Shown in pieces: positions 42,590-52,346 of a stretch of DNA of 63,790 nucleotides. A model generated the notes under the pieces. That model was not told the origin of the DNA. It searched no databases and was given only the letters and a program-made list of their open reading frames with translations. Both the position numbers and the translations under genes were made by a program. Positions within the stretch are counted from its first letter, which is position 1. The number at the start of each line of letters is the position of its first letter. Origin of the DNA: Methanomassiliicoccales archaeon PtaU1.Bin124 (GTDB lineage Archaea > Thermoplasmatota > Thermoplasmata > Methanomassiliicoccales > UBA472); NCBI GenBank assembly GCA_002067865.1, contig MVRC01000004.1:1-63790 (forward strand), given 5' to 3'.

Positions 42590-43816
42590 TTAGGGGTTTT
42601 TCTTCGCATCAATGAAGCACTTCTTCTTCCAGGTCATGCGGAACGTCGTGAACAGTATGTACCATGCCACCAGGCTGAGCGCCAGACCGGCGATCCAGCC
42701 CCAGCTGTAGTCGAAGACGGGCTTAAGACCGTTCTCGGAGAACGGCACGGCCAGGAACAATGGCAGGGCCATGACCATCAGGCGGGTCATGATCTTGCGG
42801 TCCTCCACCGCCCAGGGCAACAGGAGGCCTACCATCATGACGAAGTAGACGAATGCGATCTTCGGATAGAAGATGAAGAAGGCGAATATGATGAAGGCGA
42901 ATCCCTGCCAGGGGGTCAGCTTCCATCTCCACGCCAGGTAGGTCGACCCGATTATCGCCCCCAGGGTCATCCCGACACCGATGATGCCGGGCAGCGTGAA
43001 CCCTCCCAGGTCAAGGAAATGCCATGGGCTCTGCCCTGAACCGCCGGTCTGGGCGTTCTTGTCCTGGAAGAAATAGTAGGCCGGGAATTCGATGAACTTC
43101 TCTGGGCAGATGATCAGGAAAGGAACCGCCACGGCCACACCGATCACCAATAATGCCAGGATGAACGTGTTACGTTTCTTCCTGTCCTCCTCGCTCAGTA
43201 TGATCCAAGGGAAGACCAGTCCGTTGAAGAGCTTCGTCCAAAAGCCCAGCGCACCTCCAGCGGCCGCACCGACCATCCTTCCACAAAGGACCAGGACCAG
43301 CGGCAGGAAGAACATGAAGAACGAGATGGCATCGTCCTGAGCGCCCAGGGCGAACTCCAGGACGGAGTAGGGCATGGCCATGTAGACGAATCCGACCATG
43401 AACGCCTTGTCATCGTCGAAGCGCCTCAGCCCTAGATAGAGCATCAGGCCGCCCAGCACGGCCCAGGCGGAAAAATATGTCTGATATGCCAGCAGCGAGC
43501 CTCCCGCCATCTGCGGGGGGAGCATGAGGTACATGATGAGGGGCGGCGATTCCGAAGCGAAGTCCTTGTACGGGATGCTGCCGTTCAAGATCTGGCTGGT
43601 TCGGTTGCGATAGAAATCCAGGTCGAGAGGGTCTCCGCCGGTGACGTCCTGCACGAATCCCCTGATGACGAGGTGGTCCAGCGCGATGAAGCTGCCGTAG
43701 ATCAGCAGTCCTGCAAGTAGCAGCGAGTAGATCTTCTTCCGGGGCGGGAGCGCATGCACCATCCGGTCCACGCGGGACATGGTTCTGGTGATGAACGCAT
43801 CAGCCCTCGATAACAT
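42590..43816 (-). CDS. Polytopic membrane protein, GT-C (GT87-like) glycosyltransferase candidate
   Basis: The protein has 408 residues and about ten transmembrane helices. The first extracytoplasmic loop holds D-L-D-F-Y-R-N-R-T and I-P-Y-K-D-F, an acidic motif pattern of GT-C glycosyltransferases of the DUF2029/GT87 type. Further loops are short. It would use a lipid-linked sugar at the membrane, perhaps for surface glycan or lipid. It lies 9 bp after aspS (its stop at 43826) on the same strand, so it may be in the aspS operon. Confidence 0.7.
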   Translation of the reverse strand: MLSRADAFITRTMSRVDRMVHALPPRKKIYSLLLAGLLIYGSFIALDHLVIRGFVQDVTGGDPLDLDFYRNRTSQILNGSIPYKDFASESPPLIMYLMLPPQMAGGSLLAYQTYFSAWAVLGGLMLYLGLRRFDDDKAFMVGFVYMAMPYSVLEFALGAQDDAISFFMFFLPLVLVLCGRMVGAAAGGALGFWTKLFNGLVFPWIILSEEDRKKRNTFILALLVIGVAVAVPFLIICPEKFIEFPAYYFFQDKNAQTGGSGQSPWHFLDLGGFTLPGIIGVGMTLGAIIGSTYLAWRWKLTPWQGFAFIIFAFFIFYPKIAFVYFVMMVGLLLPWAVEDRKIMTRLMVMALPLFLAVPFSENGLKPVFDYSWGWIAGLALSLVAWYILFTTFRMTWKKKCFIDAKKNP

Positions 43817-43825
43817 CCGGCTACC

Positions 43826-45127
43826 TCACGGGACCAGTCTGTTCCTGTCCCTGGGGAAGAGGATCGCCTCGCGTATATTGGGCAGGTCGAGCATCTTGAC
43901 GACCAGGCGCTCTATGCCCAGGCCGAACCCTCCATGCGGCGGCATGCCGTAGGAGAAGGCGCTGAGGTAGTAGTTGAAGTCCTTCGGGTCCAGCTGCTTC
44001 TTCTCCATCCTCGCCACCAGGCGGTCGTAACGGTGCTCCCTCTGACCGCCGGAGGCCATCTCCTGGCCGCGGTAGTCGAGGTCGAACGAATAGGAATAGG
44101 GCGTGCCGTCCTTCTCCATGATGTAGAACGGCTTGGCCTCTTCGGGATATTCCATGATCCAGTACATGTCATAGCCCTTCTCCATCATGATGTCGCCCAG
44201 CAGCTTCTCGCCTTCCGTGCCGAGGTCGTCACCCTCGTTCAGCTTGATGCCGCCGTCGTTCACCATCTGGAGCGCCTCTGAGTAGGTCAGCACGGGATAG
44301 GGCAGCTTGGGCACCTTGACATCCTTGCCCAGAACGGCCAGGTGGTCCTTCGCCTTCTCCGCCACCCCGGCAAATATGTGATGCGTGACGCCTTCCAGGA
44401 CGTCCATCACATCACGTTGGGAATCGATGAACGCCAGTTCCGCATCGAAGGAGATGAACTCGGAGACGTGGCGGATGGTATCGGACAGTTCAGCACGGAA
44501 AGCCGGCCCCATCTCGTACACGCGGTCCAGCCCGGTCGACATGACCATCTGCTTGTATAGCTGTGGGGACTGGGCCAGGTAGGCCTTCTTGTCAAAGTAC
44601 TTCAGCTCGAACAATGAGGCGCCGCCCTCTGCGCCAGCAGCCACGATCTTCGGTGTGAACATCTCCACGAAGCCCTGGCCAGTCATGTACTCGTCCAGCA
44701 ACTGCAATGATAGCGATTTGATCTCGAAGATGGCGCGGTTCTCGGGCTTGCGCAGGTCCATGAACCTGTTGTTAAATCGGGTATCGTACTCCACCGACAC
44801 CTTGTCGATGACCCCCATCGGCAATGGCGCCTGGGCAATGGAAAGGACCGTCAAGGTGCTGGGGATGACCTCGTACCCGGCCTTGGCCTGGTTGCTCTGC
44901 TTGACGATGCCTTGGATCGACACGACCGATTCTCGTGATACCGCTGCTATCTGGGCCATGAGCTCAGGGGCGATCTTCTTCTTGGGGGCCGTAATCTGCA
45001 CGGTCCCGAACCTGTCGCGCAGGATGAGGAAGGAGATGCCGCCGAGCAGCCTTACCTCCTGTACCCAGCCCTTCACGACCACTTCTTTGTCGAAATCCTC
45101 GTTCCCGATGCTCTTGGAGTTCTTCAC
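43826..45127 (-). CDS. aspS: Aspartyl-tRNA synthetase, archaeal type
   Basis: The protein has 433 residues with an N-terminal OB-fold (V-x-G-W-V-Q-E-V-R) and class II core: motif 2 F-R-A-E-L-S with H-V-S-E-F, and motif 3 G-F-G-L-G-I-E-R-L. It charges tRNA-Asp, in many archaea also tRNA-Asn. The start is GTG 45127, fitting the family N-terminus. Divergent from the ferredoxin at 45260. Confidence 0.95.
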   Translation of the reverse strand: MKNSKSIGNEDFDKEVVVKGWVQEVRLLGGISFLILRDRFGTVQITAPKKKIAPELMAQIAAVSRESVVSIQGIVKQSNQAKAGYEVIPSTLTVLSIAQAPLPMGVIDKVSVEYDTRFNNRFMDLRKPENRAIFEIKSLSLQLLDEYMTGQGFVEMFTPKIVAAGAEGGASLFELKYFDKKAYLAQSPQLYKQMVMSTGLDRVYEMGPAFRAELSDTIRHVSEFISFDAELAFIDSQRDVMDVLEGVTHHIFAGVAEKAKDHLAVLGKDVKVPKLPYPVLTYSEALQMVNDGGIKLNEGDDLGTEGEKLLGDIMMEKGYDMYWIMEYPEEAKPFYIMEKDGTPYSYSFDLDYRGQEMASGGQREHRYDRLVARMEKKQLDPKDFNYYLSAFSYGMPPHGGFGLGIERLVVKMLDLPNIREAILFPRDRNRLVP

Positions 45128-45259
45128 AGGGACGCTGATGAGATCACCCAGACCTGATAATGGCTCAGAATATTTAATTGAATGGTCAGTCTGGAATCAT
45201 CCTAGGAACGCACCAGACAATCGAAAATAATATCTTCATGGAGAGCGAATCGAACTTGC

Positions 45260-45481
45260 ATGGCAAAGGTCACAGTCGATGAGAATGAGTGCACTGGATG
45301 CGGCATCTGTTACAACGATGAATGCCCTGAGGTGTTCGTAGAGGGAAGCGACGGAACATCGAACCTGCAGGAGAAGTACCGCAAGGGGAATGCCCACTCT
45401 GGCGAGATACCTGACGATAAAAAGGATTGCGCCAAGAAGGCCGAGGATGCTTGCCCGGTATCGGCCATCAAGGTCGAGTGA
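45260..45481 (+). CDS. Small ferredoxin
   Basis: The protein has 73 residues. Cluster ligands are C-T-G-C-G-I-C-Y-N-D-E-C-P with an unusual spacing before the fourth Cys, and C-P-V-S-A-I at the C-terminus, plus an additional C-A-K-K. This suits one 4Fe-4S cluster of the single-cluster type, like ferredoxins with an insertion between the motifs. It is a general electron carrier. ATG 45260 lies behind a short AT-rich promoter. Confidence 0.9.
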   Translation: MAKVTVDENECTGCGICYNDECPEVFVEGSDGTSNLQEKYRKGNAHSGEIPDDKKDCAKKAEDACPVSAIKVE

Positions 45482-45483
45482 GC

Positions 45484-46474
45484 TCACTCCACTGCACCGT
45501 GGAAAGTTATCTCCTTTCGCTGGGCGTCGAGCCGGCACCCTACACCGAGCGGTAGAGTGAACAAAGGGTCCGTGTGGGAAAGGTCGACCCCAGTCACTAT
45601 CGGCATGTCATAACCAGAGGTAGCGGCAAGTATGGCATCCTCGAAGCGGTCCTTTTCATCGAAACCAGCTCTGGTGGGAATTCGACCGACAACAAGTCCA
45701 GATATATCATCGAACACCCCCATCATCCTCAACTGCTGCAGGTTCCGATCCATCAAGGCCGCTGGTCCAGTGTCATCCTCCTCGATGAACAGCACCCTTC
45801 CGTGCATCTCAGGCCAGTAATCCGTCCCTGCCAGTGCCAGGAGAGTGTTGAGGTTTCCTCCGATGGTCTCACCATCGACAGTCCCCTCCTGAAGGACGGT
45901 CCAGCCCGGATTCGCCATCCATTCCCTCGGACCGAGGTCCGGCTTCTGGAACCATCGGTCCTCCGCCCAGAGGTCGCTCGCCCTAACGGTGTGCTGTTCC
46001 GCCGAGCACACCGCCGCCAAGAAGTTATCGATGGTATACTTGGGCAGCTCTGGCTGGCAGAAGGTGACCAATGCCGGACCGGAAAAGTTGACCAGACCGG
46101 AGATGGTCAAGATGGCCGTGTTCAAGGCCGTGACATCACTATACCCGCAGAACACCTTCCTGCTTCGTTTGATGGCCTTGTAGTCGAGCAGGTCCAGCAG
46201 ATGGTTGGAGTTGTAACCTCCGAAGACCGATGACCCCATCAACATCTCTGGAGTTGAACATCTCCATGATGTCATCGGCCCTCGCCTCCGGAGTTCCTGC
46301 GGTATGGCCCGTCCTGTCATGCACATGGGGCGCGATGACGGTATCGAAGCCCAGCGCCTTCAGATTGTCCAGTCCCCTTTTCCAAGCACGCGGGTCGATC
46401 GAGTCCACAGGGGACGAAGGTGCCACTATGCCTATGCGATCTCCCTGCTTCAACTTCCGCGGCTTCACCATCAT
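45484..46474 (-). pseudogene. LD-carboxypeptidase/MccF-like (S66) protein, frameshifted
   Basis: Two frames together give a full-length S66 protein of about 330 residues. The N-terminal frame (start ATG 46474 or 46471) has G-D-R-I-G-I-V-A-P-S-S-P and reads to about 46230; the C-terminal frame continues with F-G-G-Y-N-S-N-H-L-L-D, the nucleophile region Y-S-D, and the Glu and His regions downstream. The junction is near 46222-46232 and needs one base removed or two added. Either the gene is inactivated or the sequence has an error. S66 enzymes cleave LD-peptide bonds or microcin C type conjugates. It converges with the ferredoxin gene. Confidence 0.75.
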
Positions 46475-46565
46475 GCTGCCAGTACCTCGATTGCAGGTCT
46501 TCACATCGCGTTAAGCATTATATAGAGCTGAGTCATTCAGATTGCCCATTAGGAATGGGAACATC

Positions 46566-47708
46566 ATGTCTGATAGGGTCACCTTATCGGTTATCAAAGC
46601 AGATGTAGGATCGGTCTGCGGCCACTCCAGGCCGCACCCGAAGATGATGAGGGTCTGTGAGGACGTCTTGAAGGACGGCGTCAAGGCCGGAACCCTCAAT
46701 GACTTTTACGTGACTCGCGTGGGAGATGACATAAACCTCATCATGACCCACAACCGGGGAGAGAACAACTCGTCCGTGCATGGACTGGCCTTCGAGGCCT
46801 TCCAGACCGCCGCCAAGGCGGCCCGCGAGATGAAGATGTATGCCGCTGGACAGGATATCCTGAAGGACGCCTTCTCCGGCAACATCCGCGGAATGGGCCC
46901 GGGCGCGGCAGAGATCGAGTTCAAGGAGCGCGGCGCCGAGCCGGTCCTGGTCTTCATGGCCGATAAGACCGAGCCTTCCGCGTACTCCATGCCACTGTGC
47001 CGCATATTCATGGACCCCTTCACCACCACCGGTCTGGTCATCGACCCCAGGGCGCACGAGGGCTTCAAGTTCGAGATCGTGGATGTGATGGACTCTAAGA
47101 AGATCGTCATGTCCACACCTGAAGAGAGCTATGATATCCTCAGCCTTCTGGGCGACACCACCCGCTACGCCATCAAACGCATCTACAGCAAGCATGCGGA
47201 CGTGGGCGTCGGGGCATGCGTCAGCACGGAGAAGCTGAACCTCTGCGCCGGCAAGTACGTCGGAAAGGACGACCCCGTTTGTATCGTCCGCTGCCAGAGC
47301 GGTCTGCCCGCCGTCGGTGAGGCATTGCAGCCCTTCATGTTCCCCCAGCTCGTCGCTGGGTGGATGCGCGGCTCCCACTATGGGGCCTGGTATCCCTGCT
47401 CCGTCGAGGACTCTGATCCATCCTACTTCGATGGGCCACCACGCGTCTGCAGCCTGGGCTTCCAGATCAGCCATGGCAAGCTGCAGGGATGCGAGGACCC
47501 GGACTCTCCTCTGGGCGTCCACAAGCCGGTCGATTACTTCGCCGGCAGCGTATGGGACGAGGCCCGCAGAAAGGCGGTCAAGGCCAGCATCTACATGCGC
47601 CAGCATGGGCCGTTCATGCCCGGCATTCTCGGGCCTGAAGAGATGGAGTACACCACCCGCCCGGCCGTGCTGAAGAAGCTGCAGGACAGGATGGAGAAGA
47701 TTGACTGA
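46566..47708 (+). CDS. fbp: Fructose-1,6-bisphosphate aldolase/phosphatase, bifunctional
   Basis: The protein has 380 residues, the archaeal type V enzyme: T-L-S-V-I-K-A-D-V-G-S near the start, many Asp metal ligands (H-N-R-G, D-P-F-T-T, E-D-S-D-P-S), and Y-x-x-x-Y-T-T-R at the C-terminus. It makes fructose 6-phosphate directly from triose phosphates, the key step of archaeal gluconeogenesis. ATG 46566 fits; an in-frame start eight codons earlier is less likely. tpiA overlaps its 3' end by eight bases, joining two consecutive steps. Confidence 0.96.
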   Translation: MSDRVTLSVIKADVGSVCGHSRPHPKMMRVCEDVLKDGVKAGTLNDFYVTRVGDDINLIMTHNRGENNSSVHGLAFEAFQTAAKAAREMKMYAAGQDILKDAFSGNIRGMGPGAAEIEFKERGAEPVLVFMADKTEPSAYSMPLCRIFMDPFTTTGLVIDPRAHEGFKFEIVDVMDSKKIVMSTPEESYDILSLLGDTTRYAIKRIYSKHADVGVGACVSTEKLNLCAGKYVGKDDPVCIVRCQSGLPAVGEALQPFMFPQLVAGWMRGSHYGAWYPCSVEDSDPSYFDGPPRVCSLGFQISHGKLQGCEDPDSPLGVHKPVDYFAGSVWDEARRKAVKASIYMRQHGPFMPGILGPEEMEYTTRPAVLKKLQDRMEKID

Positions 47709-48378
47709 GCTGAAGACGCCTTTGATCGTGGTCAACTTCAAGACCTACGCCGAGGTGGAAGGACCGAAGGTGTTGGACATCGCATCGGCATGCCAGGATG
47801 TGGCCGCCGAGACAGGTTCCTGCATCGTCGTCTGCCCGCCATTGGTAGAGACGGCCCGGGTGGCCGCCGCGATCAACATCCCCGTTTTCAGCCAGCACAT
47901 CGATTCCAAGGCCGCCGGGGCCAACACCGGGTGGATCACCGCCCGGGGAGTGAAGGCCGCCGGCGCAGTCGGCACTCTTTTGAACCATTCTGAGCACCGC
48001 ATGATGATGTACGACATCTCCGCCTCTGTCAAGGCTGGCAATGAGGCAGGGCTCAAGACGATCGTTTGCGCTGACAACTCTGAGACCGCACAGAAGGTCG
48101 CCGCCTATGAGCCTAGCTACATCGCCATCGAGCCCCCCGAGCTGATCGGGGGCGACATCTCCGTGACCGATGCCAGGCCGGAGGTAGTCAGGGAGGGGGT
48201 CGAGGCGGTAAGGCGCATCGATGCCCATATCCCGGTCCTCTGCGGCGCCGGTGTCAAGACCGGAAAGGACGTCAGGAAGGCGATAGAGCTAGGGGCGAAG
48301 GGCGTTCTATTGGCCTCTGGCGTAGTGAAGGCAAAGGACCCGAGGGTGGTCCTGCGCGATCTGGTCGCTCGTTTCTGA
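47701..48378 (+). CDS. tpiA: Triosephosphate isomerase, archaeal type
   Basis: The protein has 225 residues, the short tetrameric archaeal form. N-F-K-T-Y holds the catalytic Lys, N-H-S-E-H-R the catalytic His, I-E-P-P-E-L-I-G the catalytic Glu, and G-A-G-V-K-T-G phosphate-binding residues. TTG 47701 overlaps the end of the aldolase/phosphatase gene, giving translational coupling. Together they convert triose phosphates to fructose 6-phosphate. Confidence 0.95.
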   Translation: MTELKTPLIVVNFKTYAEVEGPKVLDIASACQDVAAETGSCIVVCPPLVETARVAAAINIPVFSQHIDSKAAGANTGWITARGVKAAGAVGTLLNHSEHRMMMYDISASVKAGNEAGLKTIVCADNSETAQKVAAYEPSYIAIEPPELIGGDISVTDARPEVVREGVEAVRRIDAHIPVLCGAGVKTGKDVRKAIELGAKGVLLASGVVKAKDPRVVLRDLVARF

Positions 48379-48439
48379 ACTACATTCAATCTCATTGTAG
48401 TCATGGCGTTGATGATGCCCGAGGCCATCATCTTCTTCG

Positions 48440-50365
48440 ATGAAGGGGATGGCTGTCTGGGCGGTCTTGTTGCTCATGGCCCCGGCCCTATGCGCCATCC
48501 CCTCATCAACTGCTGCTGAGAGCAGTGGACTGTTCTTTTCCATGGTCAATCCCGGCTCGCCGGGGGAGTTCATCGTTATCAAGAACGACCTGGATGACGA
48601 TGTCTCTCTCCAAGGCATCGAGGTGACCGATGGAGAAGGGACCCTCACCTTTGGATTGGTCATGATCCCATGTTCCAGCGAGATGATCCTGGCACAGAAC
48701 AGAACGAACATCGAACGGATGATGCCATCTTCTCTCATCATCGATTATTCAGACGCCACCATCGCCCATAACGGCAGATTCACCCTTGCCAACGATGGCG
48801 ATCAGGTCGTCATGAGGAAGGGTGGGGCCATCATCGACATGGTCTGTTATGGGGCGGTCGAACCTCCAGAGGGATGGAGTGGGAACCCTTGTATCAAGCC
48901 ATCCCCTGGCCATCTGCTCGTCAGAGTAGATGGATGCAGGGAGATGTTCTCTTCCTCTTCCTGGTCAGATAGTAGTGCTGGCAGGATCTCGTTCCCTCCA
49001 TTCTCTTGCGAAGCACCGGTCATGCCGCTGATATTTCCTGAGGCAGGCCATGGATCGATCGTCGACCTGATCGACCGTTCAGTATCTTCAATCAGCGCCA
49101 GCATCTACACGCTCGATGATGGGGAAATTATCAAGGCTCTGCTCCGTGCCAGGGAACGTTCGGTAAATGTGAGCATACTGCTAGAAGGACAGCCTGTCGG
49201 TGGAATGACCACGGAGCAGAAAGGGCTGGCCTCCGCCCTCGTTTCCGCAGGATGTCAGGTGTGGTCGATGACGGATTCCAATTCATTTCGCCGTTATGAG
49301 TTCCTCCACGCCAAGTATGGCGTCTTCGATTCGTCCATCGTCTTGGTTACCTCGGAGAACTGGGGGGCCGGTCTGCACAAGAATCGGGGATGGGGCGCGA
49401 TAGTCCGTTCTGAAGAGATGGCCTCTCGATTGCTGGACGTGTTCTCCTCAGATACCGACAGGAGATGGGGTGACCTTGTATCGCCTGGATGGGAGCAGGT
49501 CGAACCCAGGGATTGCGACATCGGATCTCATCAGGAGGGCCGATGGTACGACGCCGAGCTGACCCTTCTCGTTTCCCCAGACCAGTCCCTCACACCCATC
49601 ATCGAGGAAATGGCATCCTCTTCGAGGCGCATATATCTGGAGGAGATGAGCTTCGACCCGAACTGGGGGGAGTGCGCCGGGCTGATCGACGCGTTACTGG
49701 ACGCCGCCCGTCGCGGGATCGAGACGAAGGTGCTTCTGGACGGGACGTCTTCCGACCTGCAGAACCGTTTCGCGGTGAATTCGTTACTGCAGCCCAGGAT
49801 CGAAGGCATCGAGGCTAGGCTTGAGACGGCCTATCATAACTTTTCCATGGTCCACAACAAAGGCATGATAATCGATGATTCGGTCCTGGTGTCCAGCATA
49901 AATCTTGGTCACAACGCACTCAGCGAGAACAGGGAAACCGGGGTCCTCATCCGCTCTGAAGCCATGGCCGATCTCTATGCCAAAGCATTCCTCACTGATT
50001 GGGTTCCAGACCCCTATCCGCCCCACTTGGTACTGATGAATACTTCCATCGAGCAGGAGGGAAGGACGAGCATGGTGCTGGATGCAAGCGGGAGCTGGGA
50101 CGAGTCAGGATTGGTCAATATCACTTGGGACCTGAACATGGACGGTGAATTCGAATTTGCCGGGCCCAGGGCGGTGGTCTCTCCCACCGAGGCAGTGCAG
50201 ATCATGGTAAGGGTGACGGACAACTACGGAAATTACGTCCAAGAGGTGATCAACCTTCCTCCAGTGAGATCAGGTATATCTGGAGCGATGGACATCCTCC
50301 CTTGGTTGGGACTGGCCCCGCTGAGCCTCCTGGCCGTGCTGTTCCTGCGCAAAAGGGTTAAGTGA
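48440..50365 (+). CDS. Exported PLD-family protein with lamin-tail and PKD-like domains and C-terminal anchor
   Basis: The protein has 641 residues. Signal peptide 1-26; lamin-tail-like domain (about 30-150) with G-E-F-I-V-I-K-N-D; two phospholipase D half-sites (HKD type), H-A-K-Y-G-V-F-D ... S-E-N-W and H-N-K-G-M-I-I-D-D ... S-I-N-L-G; then a PKD-like beta domain (D-A-S-G-S-W-D) and a transmembrane helix followed by R-K-R-V-K. It is therefore an extracellular, membrane-held hydrolase; the substrate may be DNA or a phospholipid. The gene after it (GNAT) overlaps its stop codon. Confidence 0.85.
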   Translation: MKGMAVWAVLLLMAPALCAIPSSTAAESSGLFFSMVNPGSPGEFIVIKNDLDDDVSLQGIEVTDGEGTLTFGLVMIPCSSEMILAQNRTNIERMMPSSLIIDYSDATIAHNGRFTLANDGDQVVMRKGGAIIDMVCYGAVEPPEGWSGNPCIKPSPGHLLVRVDGCREMFSSSSWSDSSAGRISFPPFSCEAPVMPLIFPEAGHGSIVDLIDRSVSSISASIYTLDDGEIIKALLRARERSVNVSILLEGQPVGGMTTEQKGLASALVSAGCQVWSMTDSNSFRRYEFLHAKYGVFDSSIVLVTSENWGAGLHKNRGWGAIVRSEEMASRLLDVFSSDTDRRWGDLVSPGWEQVEPRDCDIGSHQEGRWYDAELTLLVSPDQSLTPIIEEMASSSRRIYLEEMSFDPNWGECAGLIDALLDAARRGIETKVLLDGTSSDLQNRFAVNSLLQPRIEGIEARLETAYHNFSMVHNKGMIIDDSVLVSSINLGHNALSENRETGVLIRSEAMADLYAKAFLTDWVPDPYPPHLVLMNTSIEQEGRTSMVLDASGSWDESGLVNITWDLNMDGEFEFAGPRAVVSPTEAVQIMVRVTDNYGNYVQEVINLPPVRSGISGAMDILPWLGLAPLSLLAVLFLRKRVK

Positions 50366-50820
50366 TATGCTCCATATGGACGGCCGTGCAATTGCGCTAT
50401 TTCAAGAGCACGGACCTGCCGCAGGTGTTCGACCTTGCCACTCGTGCTTTGAAGGAAAGATACAACCCCAACATCTTCCTCGACCTCTCTCCCTACTGGA
50501 GGCAGGGGTTCATCGTGCTGGAGGACATGGGCAAGATCATCGGGTTCGTGTTCGGCATCACAGTATCTTCGGTAGAGGCGCGCATCCTCATGCTGGCAGT
50601 GAGCGAGGAGAGACGCGGTCACGGTTTTGGGGCATTGCTATGCCGTCAGTTCTTCCAGGAATGTGCTTCAAAGGGCATCAGGCTCATCTCCTTGGAGGTG
50701 AGGGTCAGCAACCACTCCGCCCTGAGGTTCTATGAAAAGCTGGGATTCGTCGCCGTCGGGGAGATAAAGGAATATTACTCCGACAAAGAGGACGGAATGG
50801 CCATGCAGCTGTACCTTTGA
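50362..50820 (+). CDS. GNAT-family N-acetyltransferase
   Basis: The protein has up to 152 residues. Motif A E-R-R-G-H-G-F-G-A-L-L holds the acetyl-CoA pyrophosphate loop, and N-H-S-A-L-R-F-Y-E-K-L-G-F is motif B. It resembles RimI-type enzymes acting on protein N-termini, but may act on other amines. GTG 50362 overlaps the TGA of the preceding gene; GTG 50386 is a second candidate that gives a more typical N-terminus. Confidence 0.88.
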   Translation: MICSIWTAVQLRYFKSTDLPQVFDLATRALKERYNPNIFLDLSPYWRQGFIVLEDMGKIIGFVFGITVSSVEARILMLAVSEERRGHGFGALLCRQFFQECASKGIRLISLEVRVSNHSALRFYEKLGFVAVGEIKEYYSDKEDGMAMQLYL

Positions 50821-52344
50821 TCAGTGGTACATGTCGTCGCGCTTGGCGTTCTCATTGGTGAAATAGTAAGGGGATTTCTCTTTCTGCGCTTGGGAGATGT
50901 CCGAGCCTAGACCCTGAGTATAGGAACCATACCGTTCCTTGATCTGCTCCTCGGCGGTCATAGAACGCTTCACAGCGATTTCGATATGCCTTTCCTCGAT
51001 GAGAGGGTCCTCATTGACAGAGGCGATATCTCCGGCAGCGCGGATCAGGCCCCCCAGCTCTCTCAGCCTGAGGGAAAGGGAGTTGTCCATGCCGTCGATC
51101 CTCTTAGCCCTCCGCCTTGCTTCTCTGATGACGGCCTCGATCCCGGCCCGGGATGCGGGAGGGATGCGGCCGTCCATGGCGATCTCCTGAGCCACATACT
51201 GGGCCAGTTTGGCACGGTTCTGGTCATTGTCACGCATGGCCGTGTGCACCAGCACCTCATAGCCGTTCCCGTTGATGCGTGAGCGTAGCGGAGACAGAAC
51301 ATGTTCCAGGTCCTGGATGTTGCACGCCCCCACGAAGATGAAATCACATGGCACGGAATCGACCCGGACGCTCGCACCGGAGCTCTGCGGGTTGTGACCG
51401 CTGATGGGGAAGTACTTCTCCTGCATGGCGGTCAGGATGTAGCGCTGCAGATTGCCCAGATGGGGCAGCTCGTCGATGAACAGGACTCCCTGATGGGCTT
51501 CGTGTATGGCGCCTGCGACCACGCGCTCGAAGGGCGGCGTACCGAGGTTCGCATGTCCACCATATGGGTCATGGCGGACATCTCCCAGCAGCTCCGTTTC
51601 TGAAGCCCCTGTGGCGAACACGAACGGGTTCCTGTCCAGGGGCACGATGACCTTGCGCGGCGAGACCTTCTCCAGCTCCCTGCGCTTCTCCAACGCCTTC
51701 TGGTCAAGCACCCTGATCATCTCACCGCAGCGCTCGAAGACCACCACCTCTTCCTTGTTGAACACCTTCCTGGTGGTGGTGACGCGGTCCTTTCCGACCA
51801 TTCCAGGCATGTTGGAGCCCATCTGCTCCATCAGACCCGACATGATGTCCCCGAAGGGGTTGGACTGCTGATCGGTCAACTTGGATTTCTCGCACTTGGG
51901 GCACACCCGCTCCCTGGGAGAGGAATAGGAACCGCAGTTCTTGCAGCGATATCCGAGGCGTTCCGCCACCGCGATGGGCGCTGCCTGAGGTTCGATGAGG
52001 TCGCCCTCGGCCGACTCCTTGGACTCACGGTCGCGCAGGACCTCATCCTGCTTCTTGACCTCGACCAGCGGGCGTTCCGGATTCTCCGGGTTGTGCACCA
52101 CGCGGATCTCCTCGGTCGGTTTCGATAAATGCAATGCCAGCGCCTGGGCGATCATTGATTTTCCGGTCCCGGGCGGGCCTACGAGAAGAAGGTTGCGCCG
52201 CTGCCTGGCGGCGATGCGGGCGAGGGTCACGGCCTCTTCCTGGCCGATGACCCTCGACAACGGGTCCTTTGGTATCTCGATGTCCGCGCTGGACTCGATG
52301 GACCTCAGGTCCGCTTCCCGTTGTATGTTTACTTTCGCTGACAT
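50821..52344 (-). CDS. LonB-like AAA+ ATPase without protease domain, with zinc ribbon insert
   Basis: The protein has 507 residues. Walker A G-P-P-G-T-G-K-S and Walker B G-V-L-F-I-D-E-L with L-Q-R-Y-I-L-T-A-M-Q-E-K resemble archaeal LonB. Between them is an insert with a zinc ribbon C-K-N-C ... C-P-K-C instead of the two membrane helices of LonB. The chain ends soon after the AAA+ small domain, so the S16 Ser-Lys protease domain is absent. No frameshift is visible. It is 2 bp behind dnaG on the same strand. An RNA/DNA or chaperone role is possible; not an active Lon protease. Confidence 0.82.
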   Translation of the reverse strand: MSAKVNIQREADLRSIESSADIEIPKDPLSRVIGQEEAVTLARIAARQRRNLLLVGPPGTGKSMIAQALALHLSKPTEEIRVVHNPENPERPLVEVKKQDEVLRDRESKESAEGDLIEPQAAPIAVAERLGYRCKNCGSYSSPRERVCPKCEKSKLTDQQSNPFGDIMSGLMEQMGSNMPGMVGKDRVTTTRKVFNKEEVVVFERCGEMIRVLDQKALEKRRELEKVSPRKVIVPLDRNPFVFATGASETELLGDVRHDPYGGHANLGTPPFERVVAGAIHEAHQGVLFIDELPHLGNLQRYILTAMQEKYFPISGHNPQSSGASVRVDSVPCDFIFVGACNIQDLEHVLSPLRSRINGNGYEVLVHTAMRDNDQNRAKLAQYVAQEIAMDGRIPPASRAGIEAVIREARRRAKRIDGMDNSLSLRLRELGGLIRAAGDIASVNEDPLIEERHIEIAVKRSMTAEEQIKERYGSYTQGLGSDISQAQKEKSPYYFTNENAKRDDMYH

Positions 52345-52346
52345 GC

